From Cyclobacteriaceae bacterium (GTDB taxonomy: Bacteria > Bacteroidota > Bacteroidia > Cytophagales > Cyclobacteriaceae), in contig JALOMN010000051.1 in the NCBI GenBank assembly GCA_025455445.1, positions 1-9,032 of the forward strand: a stretch of DNA of 9,032 bases, read 5' to 3'. The position numbers and the translations under genes were made by a program. This document shows, piece after piece, positions 1 to 5,596 of this stretch (position 1 is the stretch's first letter; every line of letters starts with the position of its first letter). Below the pieces are notes generated by a model. The model was not told where the DNA came from and searched no databases. It saw only the letters and a program-made list of their open reading frames with translations.

Positions 1-19
1 TAAAGGTTTCAAATCATTT

Positions 20-37
20 CATGCTTTCGTAAGCATG
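20..37. other. 7-bp hairpin upstream of the first gene
   Basis: CATGCTT and AAGCATG form a perfect 7-bp stem around a TCGT tetraloop. No T-run follows directly; the nearest is at 45-50, so this is at best a weak terminator for a gene to the left. The window opens with TAA, which could be that gene's stop codon, but this cannot be confirmed. It could also be a 5' leader or operator element for the gene at 129. Confidence 0.35.
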
Positions 38-71
38 CCGCCATTGTTTTAGGTGTCCTTTCAACCTTACA

Positions 72-103
72 TTAGAAAATCCGACAAATCCCTTTTATTT
101 TTG
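72..103 (+). promoter_or_regulatory. Bacteroidota-type promoter for the YcxB-like gene and recX
   Basis: TATTTTTG at 96-103 matches the Bacteroidota -7 consensus TAnnTTTG exactly. A partial -33 box, TTAG, lies at 72-75 with a 20-nt spacer, within the usual range. Transcription would start near 108-111, about 20 nt before the ATG at 129. Confidence 0.55.
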
Positions 104-128
104 CCCTCCCTAAAATGGAAGAGTTACT

Positions 129-605
129 ATGATTGTGAAAACGCGCAACTACCGCCTGGAGAAGAAAGAGTATATCAAAATGGCTCTGAAAGCCATCTTA
201 TTGCAACAATGGTGGGTAAGTTTGATTGTATTGGCTATTTGTGCGATGTATTTCTGGATACCCAGCATCTGGTGGTTTATCGGGGCATTACTGGGTGCCG
301 GCCTATACTTATTATTCTGGTGGATACAGTTTTATGGTGTTACCCAACTGGAGCAAGGTAAAATGTTGTTTGAACGCTTCTCATATGAAATTACCAGCCA
401 GCAAATTGTAATGAAATTAAATGCCCGTGAAGGCATGCCACTGAAGTGGGATCAGATTAAACGCGCCAAAGTGGGTGAAGACTACTTTCTTCTTTTTGTA
501 AATAAGGCACAATTAATTCATCTGCCTTTTAAAATTTTTAACACTGAAAATGAGCGTAAATTCCTAATCAGTATTCTCAAAACCAAAGGACTCATTAAGC
601 AGTAA
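129..605 (+). CDS. Small two-helix membrane protein with YcxB-like C-terminal domain
   Basis: The protein has 158 residues. Two closely spaced hydrophobic helices, at about 30-44 and 47-66, form a membrane hairpin rich in Trp and Phe. A soluble tail follows from about 75. Its pattern, with a Trp before a charged strand (W107-D-Q-I-K), an aromatic strand (Y119-F-L-L-F) and a hydrophobic L-P-F-K-I-F segment (132-137), resembles the YcxB-like domain of small bacterial membrane proteins. The function of that family is unknown. The ATG at 129 is chosen because a strong -7 box lies about 25 nt upstream and the leader is basic (K4, R6, R9, K12, K13). recX follows about 30 bp later on the same strand, so the two may be co-transcribed, though nothing links them functionally. 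The coding call is firm and the family assignment is moderate. Confidence 0.75.
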   Translation: MIVKTRNYRLEKKEYIKMALKAILLQQWWVSLIVLAICAMYFWIPSIWWFIGALLGAGLYLLFWWIQFYGVTQLEQGKMLFERFSYEITSQQIVMKLNAREGMPLKWDQIKRAKVGEDYFLLFVNKAQLIHLPFKIFNTENERKFLISILKTKGLIKQ

Positions 606-633
606 TTTCAGTTTACTTGATTGTGGTTGCTAA

Positions 634-1107
634 GGTGAATCGGGTAAGAAAAAAAGATATTCTCCTAAAGAAGCGCTACTTAAAATACAGCACTACTGCG
701 CATACCAGGAGCGGTCGCACAAAGAAGTAAAGAATAAGCTTTATACCTATGGGTTATATTCCAATGAAGTAGATCAAATACTATCGCAGCTTATCACCGA
801 TGGTTTTTTGAATGAAGAGCGTTTTGCAAAAGCCTTTGCCGGTGGTAAGTTTCGAATGAAAAAATGGGGGCGGTTAAAAATCAAAAATGAACTTGAGCAT
901 CTTGGTCTAACTAAAAATTGTATTCAACGCGGGTTAAAAGAAATCGAGCTAACTGATTATTCAAAAACACTCAAGGAATTACTTAAAAAAAAGTGGGGCG
1001 AGGTAAAAGAGGAGAATCCGTTTAAAAAGCGCGATAAGGTGGCTCGTTTTGCCATCAGTAAAGGCTATGAAGCCGAAATGGTGTGGGAATATCTGCGCGA
1101 TTATTGA
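634..1107 (+). CDS. recX: RecX family regulator of RecA; 5' end lacks a start codon (possible frameshift)
   Basis: RecX proteins bind RecA filaments and modulate recombination. This frame is open from 634 and encodes about 157 residues, the usual RecX length. The family pattern is complete: an A-L-L-K-I-Q-H-Y-C-A-Y N-terminal helix, K-E-V-K-N-K-L, the hallmark F-L-N-E-E-R-F-A (codons starting near 805), then G-K-F-R-M-K-K-W-G and the later helical repeats. The problem is the start. The frame is closed upstream by TAA at 631-633, and no ATG, GTG or TTG occurs before TTG 808, which lies inside the conserved hallmark and would discard about 58 conserved residues. In the neighbouring frame GTG 635 gives V-N-R-V-R-K-K and reaches a run of seven A (649-655). 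A one-base deletion, or -1 slippage, there joins it to R-Y-S-P-K-E-A-L-L. Family identity is secure; the 5' end is not. Confidence 0.85.
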   Translation, partial: GESGKKKRYSPKEALLKIQHYCAYQERSHKEVKNKLYTYGLYSNEVDQILSQLITDGFLNEERFAKAFAGGKFRMKKWGRLKIKNELEHLGLTKNCIQRGLKEIELTDYSKTLKELLKKKWGEVKEENPFKKRDKVARFAISKGYEAEMVWEYLRDY

Positions 1108-1200
1108 GCCACGCTAATTGTATTGTTAAAATCAGGCCATTTATTTTGCCCGAGTCAGATTTCCAATAAATCCCTCACCTGGTTTTGTCATTTAACAGAC

Positions 1201-1231
1201 ATTTTAGAGCATCTAAAATAAATTATCTTTG
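1201..1231 (+). promoter_or_regulatory. Bacteroidota-type promoter for the DinB-like / ATP-grasp / LysE operon
   Basis: TATCTTTG at 1224-1231 is an exact TAnnTTTG -7 box, followed by C as is common. An A/T-rich -33 element (ATTTT at 1201-1205) lies about 18-19 nt upstream. The predicted transcription start near 1237 leaves a leader of about 18 nt before ATG 1255. Confidence 0.6.
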
Positions 1232-1254
1232 CACCGGCTTACTATAATTTACCT

Positions 1255-1773
1255 ATGAATCAGATTTCTTATGCAGCGCAACATATCCTTACGCAGCTCA
1301 CCCATGCCATTACACAGGTTTCGGATAAGGATTTTAATAGGCGATCAGAAACCCTCAATGCAACTATTGGTCAACATTTAAGACATACGCTAGAATTTTT
1401 TATATGCCTGGAAAAGGGATACCAGGTAGGCGTTGTAAACTATGATTTGCGAGAACACAGCAAAACCATTGAGAGTGACCGTGCTCTTGCTCTTATTACC
1501 TTGCATGAAATTCAACATTTCATTGCAAGCCATCCGGTAGACAAAATACTCTTACTTGAAGTGGGCTACTTGCCAACCAGTAATAACACAGTTGCTATTC
1601 AAACTAATTATTTTCGTGAACTCACGTATAATATAGAGCATGCTGTGCATCACATGGCCTTGATGAAGATTGGCATACGTGAAGCAGCGCCTTATGTGAC
1701 ATTGCCTGAAGAATTTGGTATTGCTATTTCTACCCTTCGATATCGCGAGTCATCAGTAACTGAGCATGAATAA
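1255..1773 (+). CDS. DinB/YfiT-like four-helix-bundle protein, putative metal-dependent transferase or hydrolase
   Basis: The protein has 172 residues, typical of the DinB/YfiT superfamily of four-helix-bundle proteins with a three-histidine metal site. Visible ligands are H41 or H44 in I-G-Q-H-L-R-H (second helix) and the H129-x3-H133 pair in N-I-E-H-A-V-H-H-M, the classic position in the third helix. Characterised relatives include mycothiol- and bacillithiol-dependent S-transferases, so a thiol-transferase role is possible, but the superfamily is diverse. ATG 1255 sits just behind a strong promoter. It is the first gene of a tight unit: the ATP-grasp gene begins 5 nt after its stop, followed by a LysE-type exporter. 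There is no signal peptide, so it is cytoplasmic. The fold assignment is good and the substrate is unknown. Confidence 0.8.
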   Translation: MNQISYAAQHILTQLTHAITQVSDKDFNRRSETLNATIGQHLRHTLEFFICLEKGYQVGVVNYDLREHSKTIESDRALALITLHEIQHFIASHPVDKILLLEVGYLPTSNNTVAIQTNYFRELTYNIEHAVHHMALMKIGIREAAPYVTLPEEFGIAISTLRYRESSVTEHE

Positions 1774-1778
1774 CTTCT

Positions 1779-2822
1779 TTGAAATTTTTTGTGCAAAAAA
1801 TTTTAAGAAGTAATTTTTTTATCAAACTCCGCGCATGGGAATACTGGCCCGTGGGTGTTGTTCAATTACCCTTATTTTTTTTATGGATTTGGTATGCGAT
1901 AAGAGAAAGATCGCCTTTTTACTTCTCTGCTTCTAACCCCTCTATTCTAACCGGTGGCATGGTGGGCGAATCAAAATACGAAGTGCTCAAACTCATTCCG
2001 GATCATGTGAAACCGAAAACGATTCTCATCAGCTATCCGGAAACTGTAACAAACATCACCAACACAATGGCAGCCCATGGGCTAACTTTGCCGGTGATAT
2101 TTAAACCTGACCTCGGATTGCGTGGCTGGATGGTGCGAAAAATAAAAAGCGAAGAAGACATTATTCGTTACTTGTCGGAAATTAAAACTGATTTTATCGT
2201 GCAGGAGTTTGTTGATCATCCGCTTGAATTTGGTGTGTTTTATGTTCGCTTTCCCTCTGAAAAAAATGGTTTTGTAAATTCTATCACTGCCAAAGAATTT
2301 TTATATGTGACTGGTGATGGCACAAAAACGTTAAGAGAATTAATTCTAGAGAAAGACAGGGCAAAACTTCAATGGTCCACACTTTCTAAACTCTATGAAG
2401 ACAGGCTTAACGAAATTCTGCCTGCCGGACAAAAGCAAGAACTCATTTCCATTGGAAACCATTGCCTGGGCACTACTTTCTTAAATTACAATCATCTGAT
2501 CACCGAAAAGTTAAATTCATCTTTTGATACAATCAGCAAGCAGATTGATGGATTTTATTTTGGGCGTTATGATCTTCGTTGCCAATCACTGGAAGATCTG
2601 GAAAACGGGAAAGTGAAAATTATGGAGTTGAACGGATGTGGTGCTGAGCCTTCTCATATTTATCATCCCGGATCATCCTTAACTACAGGAATTAAAACGC
2701 TTATCAACTATTGGAGTAATATGTATCGCGTCAGTAAAGAAAATAACAGGCGCGGAATACCGTACCTTGCCTATCGCGATGCCAAACGGATTTACGCAAA
2801 TTTTAAAAAGGCTACTGCTTAA
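1779..2822 (+). CDS. Membrane-anchored ATP-grasp ligase (D-Ala-D-Ala-ligase-like fold)
   Basis: The protein has 347 residues. A basic, aromatic N-terminus leads into one hydrophobic segment at about 24-41. The rest reads as an ATP-grasp enzyme, which joins a carboxylate to an amine via an acyl phosphate: I-F-K-P-D with K109 as ATP-binding lysine, a glycine-rich loop around 112-116, the Q-E-F-V hinge at 142-145, and metal-binding residues D265 in G-R-Y-D and E283/N285 in M-E-L-N-G-C-G. Such proteins are often labelled D-alanine-D-alanine ligase, but the N-terminal anchor and divergent core argue against the housekeeping Ddl. The start is TTG 1779, since TGA at 1767-1769 closes the frame upstream and no ATG precedes the conserved W-E-Y-W-P-V-G (20-26); GTG 1791 is an alternative. 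The stop overlaps the exporter ATG by one base, suggesting translational coupling. Product unknown. Confidence 0.8.
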   Translation: MKFFVQKILRSNFFIKLRAWEYWPVGVVQLPLFFLWIWYAIRERSPFYFSASNPSILTGGMVGESKYEVLKLIPDHVKPKTILISYPETVTNITNTMAAHGLTLPVIFKPDLGLRGWMVRKIKSEEDIIRYLSEIKTDFIVQEFVDHPLEFGVFYVRFPSEKNGFVNSITAKEFLYVTGDGTKTLRELILEKDRAKLQWSTLSKLYEDRLNEILPAGQKQELISIGNHCLGTTFLNYNHLITEKLNSSFDTISKQIDGFYFGRYDLRCQSLEDLENGKVKIMELNGCGAEPSHIYHPGSSLTTGIKTLINYWSNMYRVSKENNRRGIPYLAYRDAKRIYANFKKATA

Positions 2823-3430
2823 TGATCTTTCTTGTTTTTTTTATAGGGCTTGTATTTAGTTTTGTTGGCTCCATCCCACCAGGAACGCTAAATATTTCAG
2901 TATTGCAAATGGGCATGGAGTATAAAATAAAACCTGCCTTGCGTTTTGCCCTGGCAGTTTCAATTGTTGAATATCCGTATGCCTGGATTGCCGTAGAATT
3001 TGAAGACTGGGTTACCTCTACACCTGCTATTGTGGATAACTTCCAATTAATCACTGCAATTGTAATGACAGTGATTGGTGTGTTTAGTATTTGGTCAGCG
3101 CGCAAGCCTACAGAGTTCTCTGTACGCTTTAATGAAAGTGGCTTTTGGAGAGGGCTAGTACTAAGTATTCTTAATCCGATGGCGATTCCGTTCTGGGTTG
3201 GAATTACCGCTTACTTAAAAGCACAAGGCTGGATTGATCTCTCAACTACTTGGCTGTTGCATAGCTACGTATTGGGCACTTCAGTGGGTGTAATGATTTT
3301 GCTCACTATCTATGCATTTCTTGCCAGGCGGCTTGCCAGTCATATTAAAGATAATCATTTAGTGAAGCTATTTCCGGGGCTGATACTTCTTCTGTTGGGA
3401 AGTTATGCCTTTATCAAATACTTCTCTTAA
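2822..3430 (+). CDS. LysE family translocator (putative amino-acid/metabolite exporter)
   Basis: The protein has 202 residues, the normal LysE/RhtB size, with about six hydrophobic segments: 1-18, 40-58, 74-92, 108-130, 145-167 and 182-201. The family signature P-P-G-T-L-N (19-24), close to the usual PPGPxN, follows the first helix, and a conserved N-P (118-119) lies in the fourth. Family members export amino acids or small related metabolites across the inner membrane using the ion gradient. The ATG overlaps the final base of the ATP-grasp stop (TAATG), so it is very probably translated from the same mRNA. An exporter coupled to a carboxylate-amine ligase suggests export of the ligase product or relief from its build-up; this is inference. 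No intrinsic terminator was found in the 102 bp separating it from the convergent tag gene. Confidence 0.88.
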   Translation: MIFLVFFIGLVFSFVGSIPPGTLNISVLQMGMEYKIKPALRFALAVSIVEYPYAWIAVEFEDWVTSTPAIVDNFQLITAIVMTVIGVFSIWSARKPTEFSVRFNESGFWRGLVLSILNPMAIPFWVGITAYLKAQGWIDLSTTWLLHSYVLGTSVGVMILLTIYAFLARRLASHIKDNHLVKLFPGLILLLLGSYAFIKYFS

Positions 3431-3532
3431 AAGTGCAATCAACATGAGTAGCGATTTAATCACTGCCCCATAAGATTTATATTGGTAATACGCACACCTG
3501 AACTTAAGACACAACTTGTAGGATTGGTTTGG

Positions 3533-4114
3533 TTATGCCTTTTTCAAATTAACTTCACGATAGCGAAAGCATTCTGAAAGATGGTCGTTTACGAGGCCGC
3601 AGGCTTGCAGGTGCGCATACATAACCGTACTGCCAACAAACTTAAAACCTCGCTTTATCAAATCCTTGCTAAGCGCATCAGACTCTTTGGTGGTAGCCGG
3701 AATTTGCTTTAGCGATTCCCACTGATTTACAATTGGTTTGTGATTTACAAAGCTCCAGATATAATTATCAAAAGTGCCATGCTCTTTTTGCACGTTCAAA
3801 AAGTGCTTCGCATTATTAACGGCAGCATACACTTTCAACTTATTACGCACAATACCAGGATCCTGTAATATTTTTTCCAGTCGTTTTTCTGTGAAGCGAG
3901 CTACTTTTTCCGGGTCAAATTCTGCAAAGTTTTTTCTGTAGCCTGCGCGTTTCTTTAAAATGGTAGACCAGCTCAATCCTGCTTGTGCGCCTTCTAATAT
4001 TAAAAACTCAAAATGAGTCTTATCGTCATGCACCGGCACACCCCATTCTTCATCATGATACTTAATATACTCCTCAAACTTAAGGCACCAGGGGCAGCGG
4101 AAAATTTCGTTCAT
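3533..4114 (-). CDS. tag: DNA-3-methyladenine glycosylase I
   Basis: Tag removes 3-methyladenine from alkylated DNA as the first step of base excision repair. The 193-residue protein matches E. coli Tag closely. The zinc site is complete: C7 and H20 (the same 13-residue spacing as E. coli C4/H17) and H178/C182 (as H175/C179). The catalytic segment L-E-G-A-Q-A-G-L-S-W has E41 and W49 at the positions of E. coli E38 and W46, and the W-S-F-V-N-H, R-G-F-K-F-V-G and C-G-L-V-N-D-H motifs are intact. I place the start at the ATG on 4114-4112, which puts R-C-P-W-C at the N-terminus as in the family. An upstream in-frame ATG at 4183 would add 23 unconserved residues. It is transcribed divergently from the RidA-like gene and converges on the LysE gene. 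Confidence 0.95.
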   Translation of the reverse strand: MNEIFRCPWCLKFEEYIKYHDEEWGVPVHDDKTHFEFLILEGAQAGLSWSTILKKRAGYRKNFAEFDPEKVARFTEKRLEKILQDPGIVRNKLKVYAAVNNAKHFLNVQKEHGTFDNYIWSFVNHKPIVNQWESLKQIPATTKESDALSKDLIKRGFKFVGSTVMYAHLQACGLVNDHLSECFRYREVNLKKA

Positions 4115-4138
4115 GATACTACATTTTGATGTTGCGGA

Positions 4139-4170
4139 TTTATCATATCTGCCTAAAGTTTGTATCTTCA
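4139..4170 (+). promoter_or_regulatory. Possible promoter of the RidA-like gene
   Basis: TATCTTCA at 4163-4170 is a near match to TAnnTTTG, with TTTA at 4139-4142 as a possible -33 element 20 nt upstream. The predicted start leaves a leader of about 18 nt before ATG 4195. The -7 box lies inside the inverted repeat at 4156-4175. Confidence 0.35.
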
Positions 4171-4175
4171 AACTT
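4156..4175. promoter_or_regulatory. Perfect inverted repeat in the tag / RidA-like divergent promoter region
   Basis: AAGTTTG (4156-4162) and CAAACTT (4169-4175) form a perfect 7-bp inverted repeat with a 6-nt spacer. It sits in the 80-bp divergent region and its spacer covers the candidate -7 box of the RidA-like gene. This geometry would suit a dimeric repressor, but it may also be chance or a small hairpin in the leader of the divergent tag mRNA. Confidence 0.35.
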
Positions 4176-4194
4176 CTATTCAAAATAATAATTC

Positions 4195-4719
4195 ATGAAA
4201 TCGATATTAATACTTCTTCTATGCACCGTTTCAATTGCAGGCGCCTGGGCTCAACAAAAAACTGACTACGACAAAAAACTGAAAGAGTTGGGAATTGAAT
4301 TATTTGAGCCCTCTAAGCCGATGGCAAATTATGTGAAAGCAGTGCGCACCGGTAATTTGATCTACCTCGCTGGTCATGGACCTTCACGGGCAGATGGTTC
4401 GAATATTACCGGCAAAGTAGGAGCAGATTTAACTGTTGAACAAGGTTATGAAGCTGCCAAACAAACAGGCATTTCAATTTTATCTACCTTAAAAGGCGAA
4501 ATTGGTGATTTAAATAAAGTGAAAAGGATAGTGAAAGTATTGGGCATGGTAAACTGTACGGATACATTCACCGATCAACCTAAAGTAATCAATGGCTTTT
4601 CTGATTTGATGGTAGCCGTGTTCGGAGAAAAAGGGAAACACGCCCGCTCCGCGGTGGGAATGAACTCCTTGCCGAGCAACATCGCGGTGGAAATAGAAAT
4701 TATTGTAGAATTATATTAA
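4195..4719 (+). CDS. Exported RidA (YjgF/YER057c/UK114) family protein
   Basis: The protein has 174 residues. An N-terminal Sec signal peptide (basic K2, hydrophobic core about 4-14, A-W-A followed by Q-Q, cleavage near 19/20) precedes a RidA-type domain covering about 40-174. RidA enzymes hydrolyse reactive enamine/imine intermediates made by PLP enzymes. R151 in H-A-R-S-A-V-G and E166 in V-E-I-E are spaced 15 apart, as are E. coli RidA R105 and E120, and S-L-P-S-N-I fits the conserved Leu-Pro turn. The domain is longer than minimal RidA and is predicted to be periplasmic or lipid-free secreted, where the usual cytosolic role would not apply, so the function is uncertain. It is a monocistronic-looking gene, divergent from tag, with a hairpin about 80 bp downstream. 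Confidence 0.85.
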   Translation: MKSILILLLCTVSIAGAWAQQKTDYDKKLKELGIELFEPSKPMANYVKAVRTGNLIYLAGHGPSRADGSNITGKVGADLTVEQGYEAAKQTGISILSTLKGEIGDLNKVKRIVKVLGMVNCTDTFTDQPKVINGFSDLMVAVFGEKGKHARSAVGMNSLPSNIAVEIEIIVELY

Positions 4720-4797
4720 ACCCGTAGTTAATTCTTCTTCTTTACAACCACGAACTATCTGCATTTTAGTGTGATTGCTCTTGAAAAATTTTATACA

Positions 4798-4824
4798 CAG
4801 TAAAAGCATTCATGTGCTTTTCTG
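4798..4824. terminator. Hairpin downstream of the RidA-like gene, possible weak terminator
   Basis: CAG-T-AAAAGCA pairs with TGCTTTT-CTG around a TTCATG loop, giving 10 pairs with one bulged T. The A-run and T-run lie inside the stem, and a T-rich tract follows about 12 nt later (4837-4850). The GC content is low, so termination is uncertain; the symmetric form could act in either direction. Confidence 0.35.
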
Positions 4825-5041
4825 ATTGCACGCAGCTTTTTATTATTTTTATAAATCTGAATCCAATTTTTCGGCTTGTATCAAAGCTATATCACTATCA
4901 TTCTTCGCAAACTTCAAAGTCTTTCCACACCACAGATGAACTATCAGTCTGATTGGTGGCTTGTAAATTTTGCCTATCACGAGACGCCTGGCATTCAGGT
5001 TAATTCACTCCGGAATCATAGGCCTATCATCGGCTCGCTAT

Positions 5042-5063
5042 CGGTAGGTTATAGAACTTACCG
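5042..5063. repeat. Strong 9-bp hairpin inside the orphan stretch
   Basis: CGGTAGGTT (5042-5050) pairs with AACTTACCG (5055-5063), one pair being G-T, around an ATAG tetraloop. No T-run follows on either strand, so it does not look like an intrinsic terminator. It could be an RNA structure or part of a repeat element. Confidence 0.45.
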
Positions 5064-5141
5064 GGTATTAAGAGTCTATCCAGTAAATGCCTAACCAAGT
5101 GAATAATCAAAGCTGACTGAACGCTGCTCCACCAACTATTT

Positions 5142-5159
5142 TTGTTAAAGTTTTAACAA
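5142..5159. promoter_or_regulatory. 18-bp palindrome upstream of the SulP / carbonic anhydrase operon, candidate operator
   Basis: TTGTTAAA-GT-TTTAACAA is a perfect 8-bp inverted repeat with a 2-nt centre. It ends 15 nt before the -33 box at 5175, a usual place for an activator or repressor dimer. The bound protein cannot be named from sequence. Confidence 0.45.
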
Positions 5160-5174
5160 GTCAACAATCCCCAC

Positions 5175-5203
5175 TTTGCCATCATCATAAATCACTATCT
5201 TTA
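5175..5203 (+). promoter_or_regulatory. Bacteroidota-type promoter for the small protein / SulP / carbonic anhydrase operon
   Basis: TTTG at 5175-5178 matches the -33 consensus exactly. TATCTTTA at 5196-5203 matches the -7 consensus TAnnTTTG at all but the last base, with a 17-nt spacer. The leader before ATG 5214 would be only a few nucleotides. Confidence 0.55.
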
Positions 5204-5213
5204 ACCCTCTATT

Positions 5214-5525
5214 ATGAAAAGAGTGCTTCTTTTTACATTCTCGATTGGGGCTTTAATGCTCTTTCTTTCGCTGAGTAACCTGTATTATAAATACTCTGGG
5301 CAAACTGAAAGTATTGCCTGGACTGATGAAATCGGTGAAGAATTAGAAGAACCGCAAGAAGACAACAGCAAAAAGCAAGGTAATCAGCTTAATGAAGAAG
5401 ATAAATTGCTTGGAACAACCTCCACACTAGTTCTGATTGATGTGCTGAAGCAAGAAATACTATCGGACTTTGCCTTATTTGATTTTAATTACACTGAAAT
5501 CAACTCTCCTCCTCCTCAAATTTAA
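5214..5525 (+). CDS. Small membrane-anchored acidic protein of unknown function
   Basis: The protein has 103 residues. I do not recognise a family. A basic start (K2, R3) leads into one hydrophobic helix at about 4-22, which looks like a signal anchor or a signal peptide with no clear cleavage motif. A strongly acidic, Glu-rich linker follows (about 38-64), then a hydrophobic helix-like segment (L71-L86) and an aromatic tail ending in S-P-P-P-Q-I. The bulk of the protein should lie outside the inner membrane. It starts right behind a good promoter and is followed 71 bp later by the SulP transporter and then carbonic anhydrase, with no terminator between. It is therefore probably part of the same unit and could be an accessory protein, but no function is shown. 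Confidence 0.65.
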   Translation: MKRVLLFTFSIGALMLFLSLSNLYYKYSGQTESIAWTDEIGEELEEPQEDNSKKQGNQLNEEDKLLGTTSTLVLIDVLKQEILSDFALFDFNYTEINSPPPQI

Positions 5526-5596
5526 TCTGGGTAGTATTACCATGTTGCAGGACTCGTTTGTGTCTGCCTTTTTGCATTAATAAACTTTTACCAATT

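Larger units (their letters stand above)
4720..5213. other. 494-bp intergenic gap with hairpins and an orphan GC-richer open stretch
   Basis: No convincing gene was found on either strand. The A+T-rich left part (4720-4935) holds the hairpin at 4798-4824. The middle, about 4975-5095, is visibly GC-richer than both flanks. It includes the palindrome ATAGGCCTAT at 5018-5027, a strong hairpin at 5042-5063 and an open frame from ATG 4936 to TAA 5092-5094 (52 residues ending R-V-Y-P-V-N-A) that I do not recognise. The right part (5142-5203) holds the 18-bp palindrome and the promoter of the next gene. The middle stretch may be a decayed gene fragment, a dispersed repeat or a small RNA. Confidence 0.5.

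Noticed and set aside
53..361. A 102-codon + strand open frame overlapping the first gene.
   Set aside because: It lies in another frame of the YcxB-like gene, and it crosses that gene's promoter and start. Its sequence shows no domain features.
808..1107. A 99-residue protein starting at TTG 808.
   Set aside because: It begins inside the conserved F-L-N-E-E-R-F-A motif of RecX. The coding signal and family similarity continue upstream to about 650, so this is only part of recX.
3431..3532. A terminator between the convergent LysE and tag genes.
   Set aside because: Only 4-bp stems without T-runs were seen; no supportable intrinsic terminator.
4953..5135. TTGGTGG (4953-4959) and CCACCAA (5129-5135) as terminal inverted repeats of a small mobile element.
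   Set aside because: A 7-bp match is expected by chance several times in a gap of this size. The repeat does not extend on either side and no target-site duplication is visible.
5089..5150. Possible integron attC site: GCCTAAC at 5089-5095 fits RYYYAAC, with GTTAAAG 55 nt downstream at 5144-5150.
   Set aside because: GTTAAAG does not fit GTTRRRY at the last base, and the sequence between the two boxes shows no imperfect palindrome. No integrase or cassette array is present.
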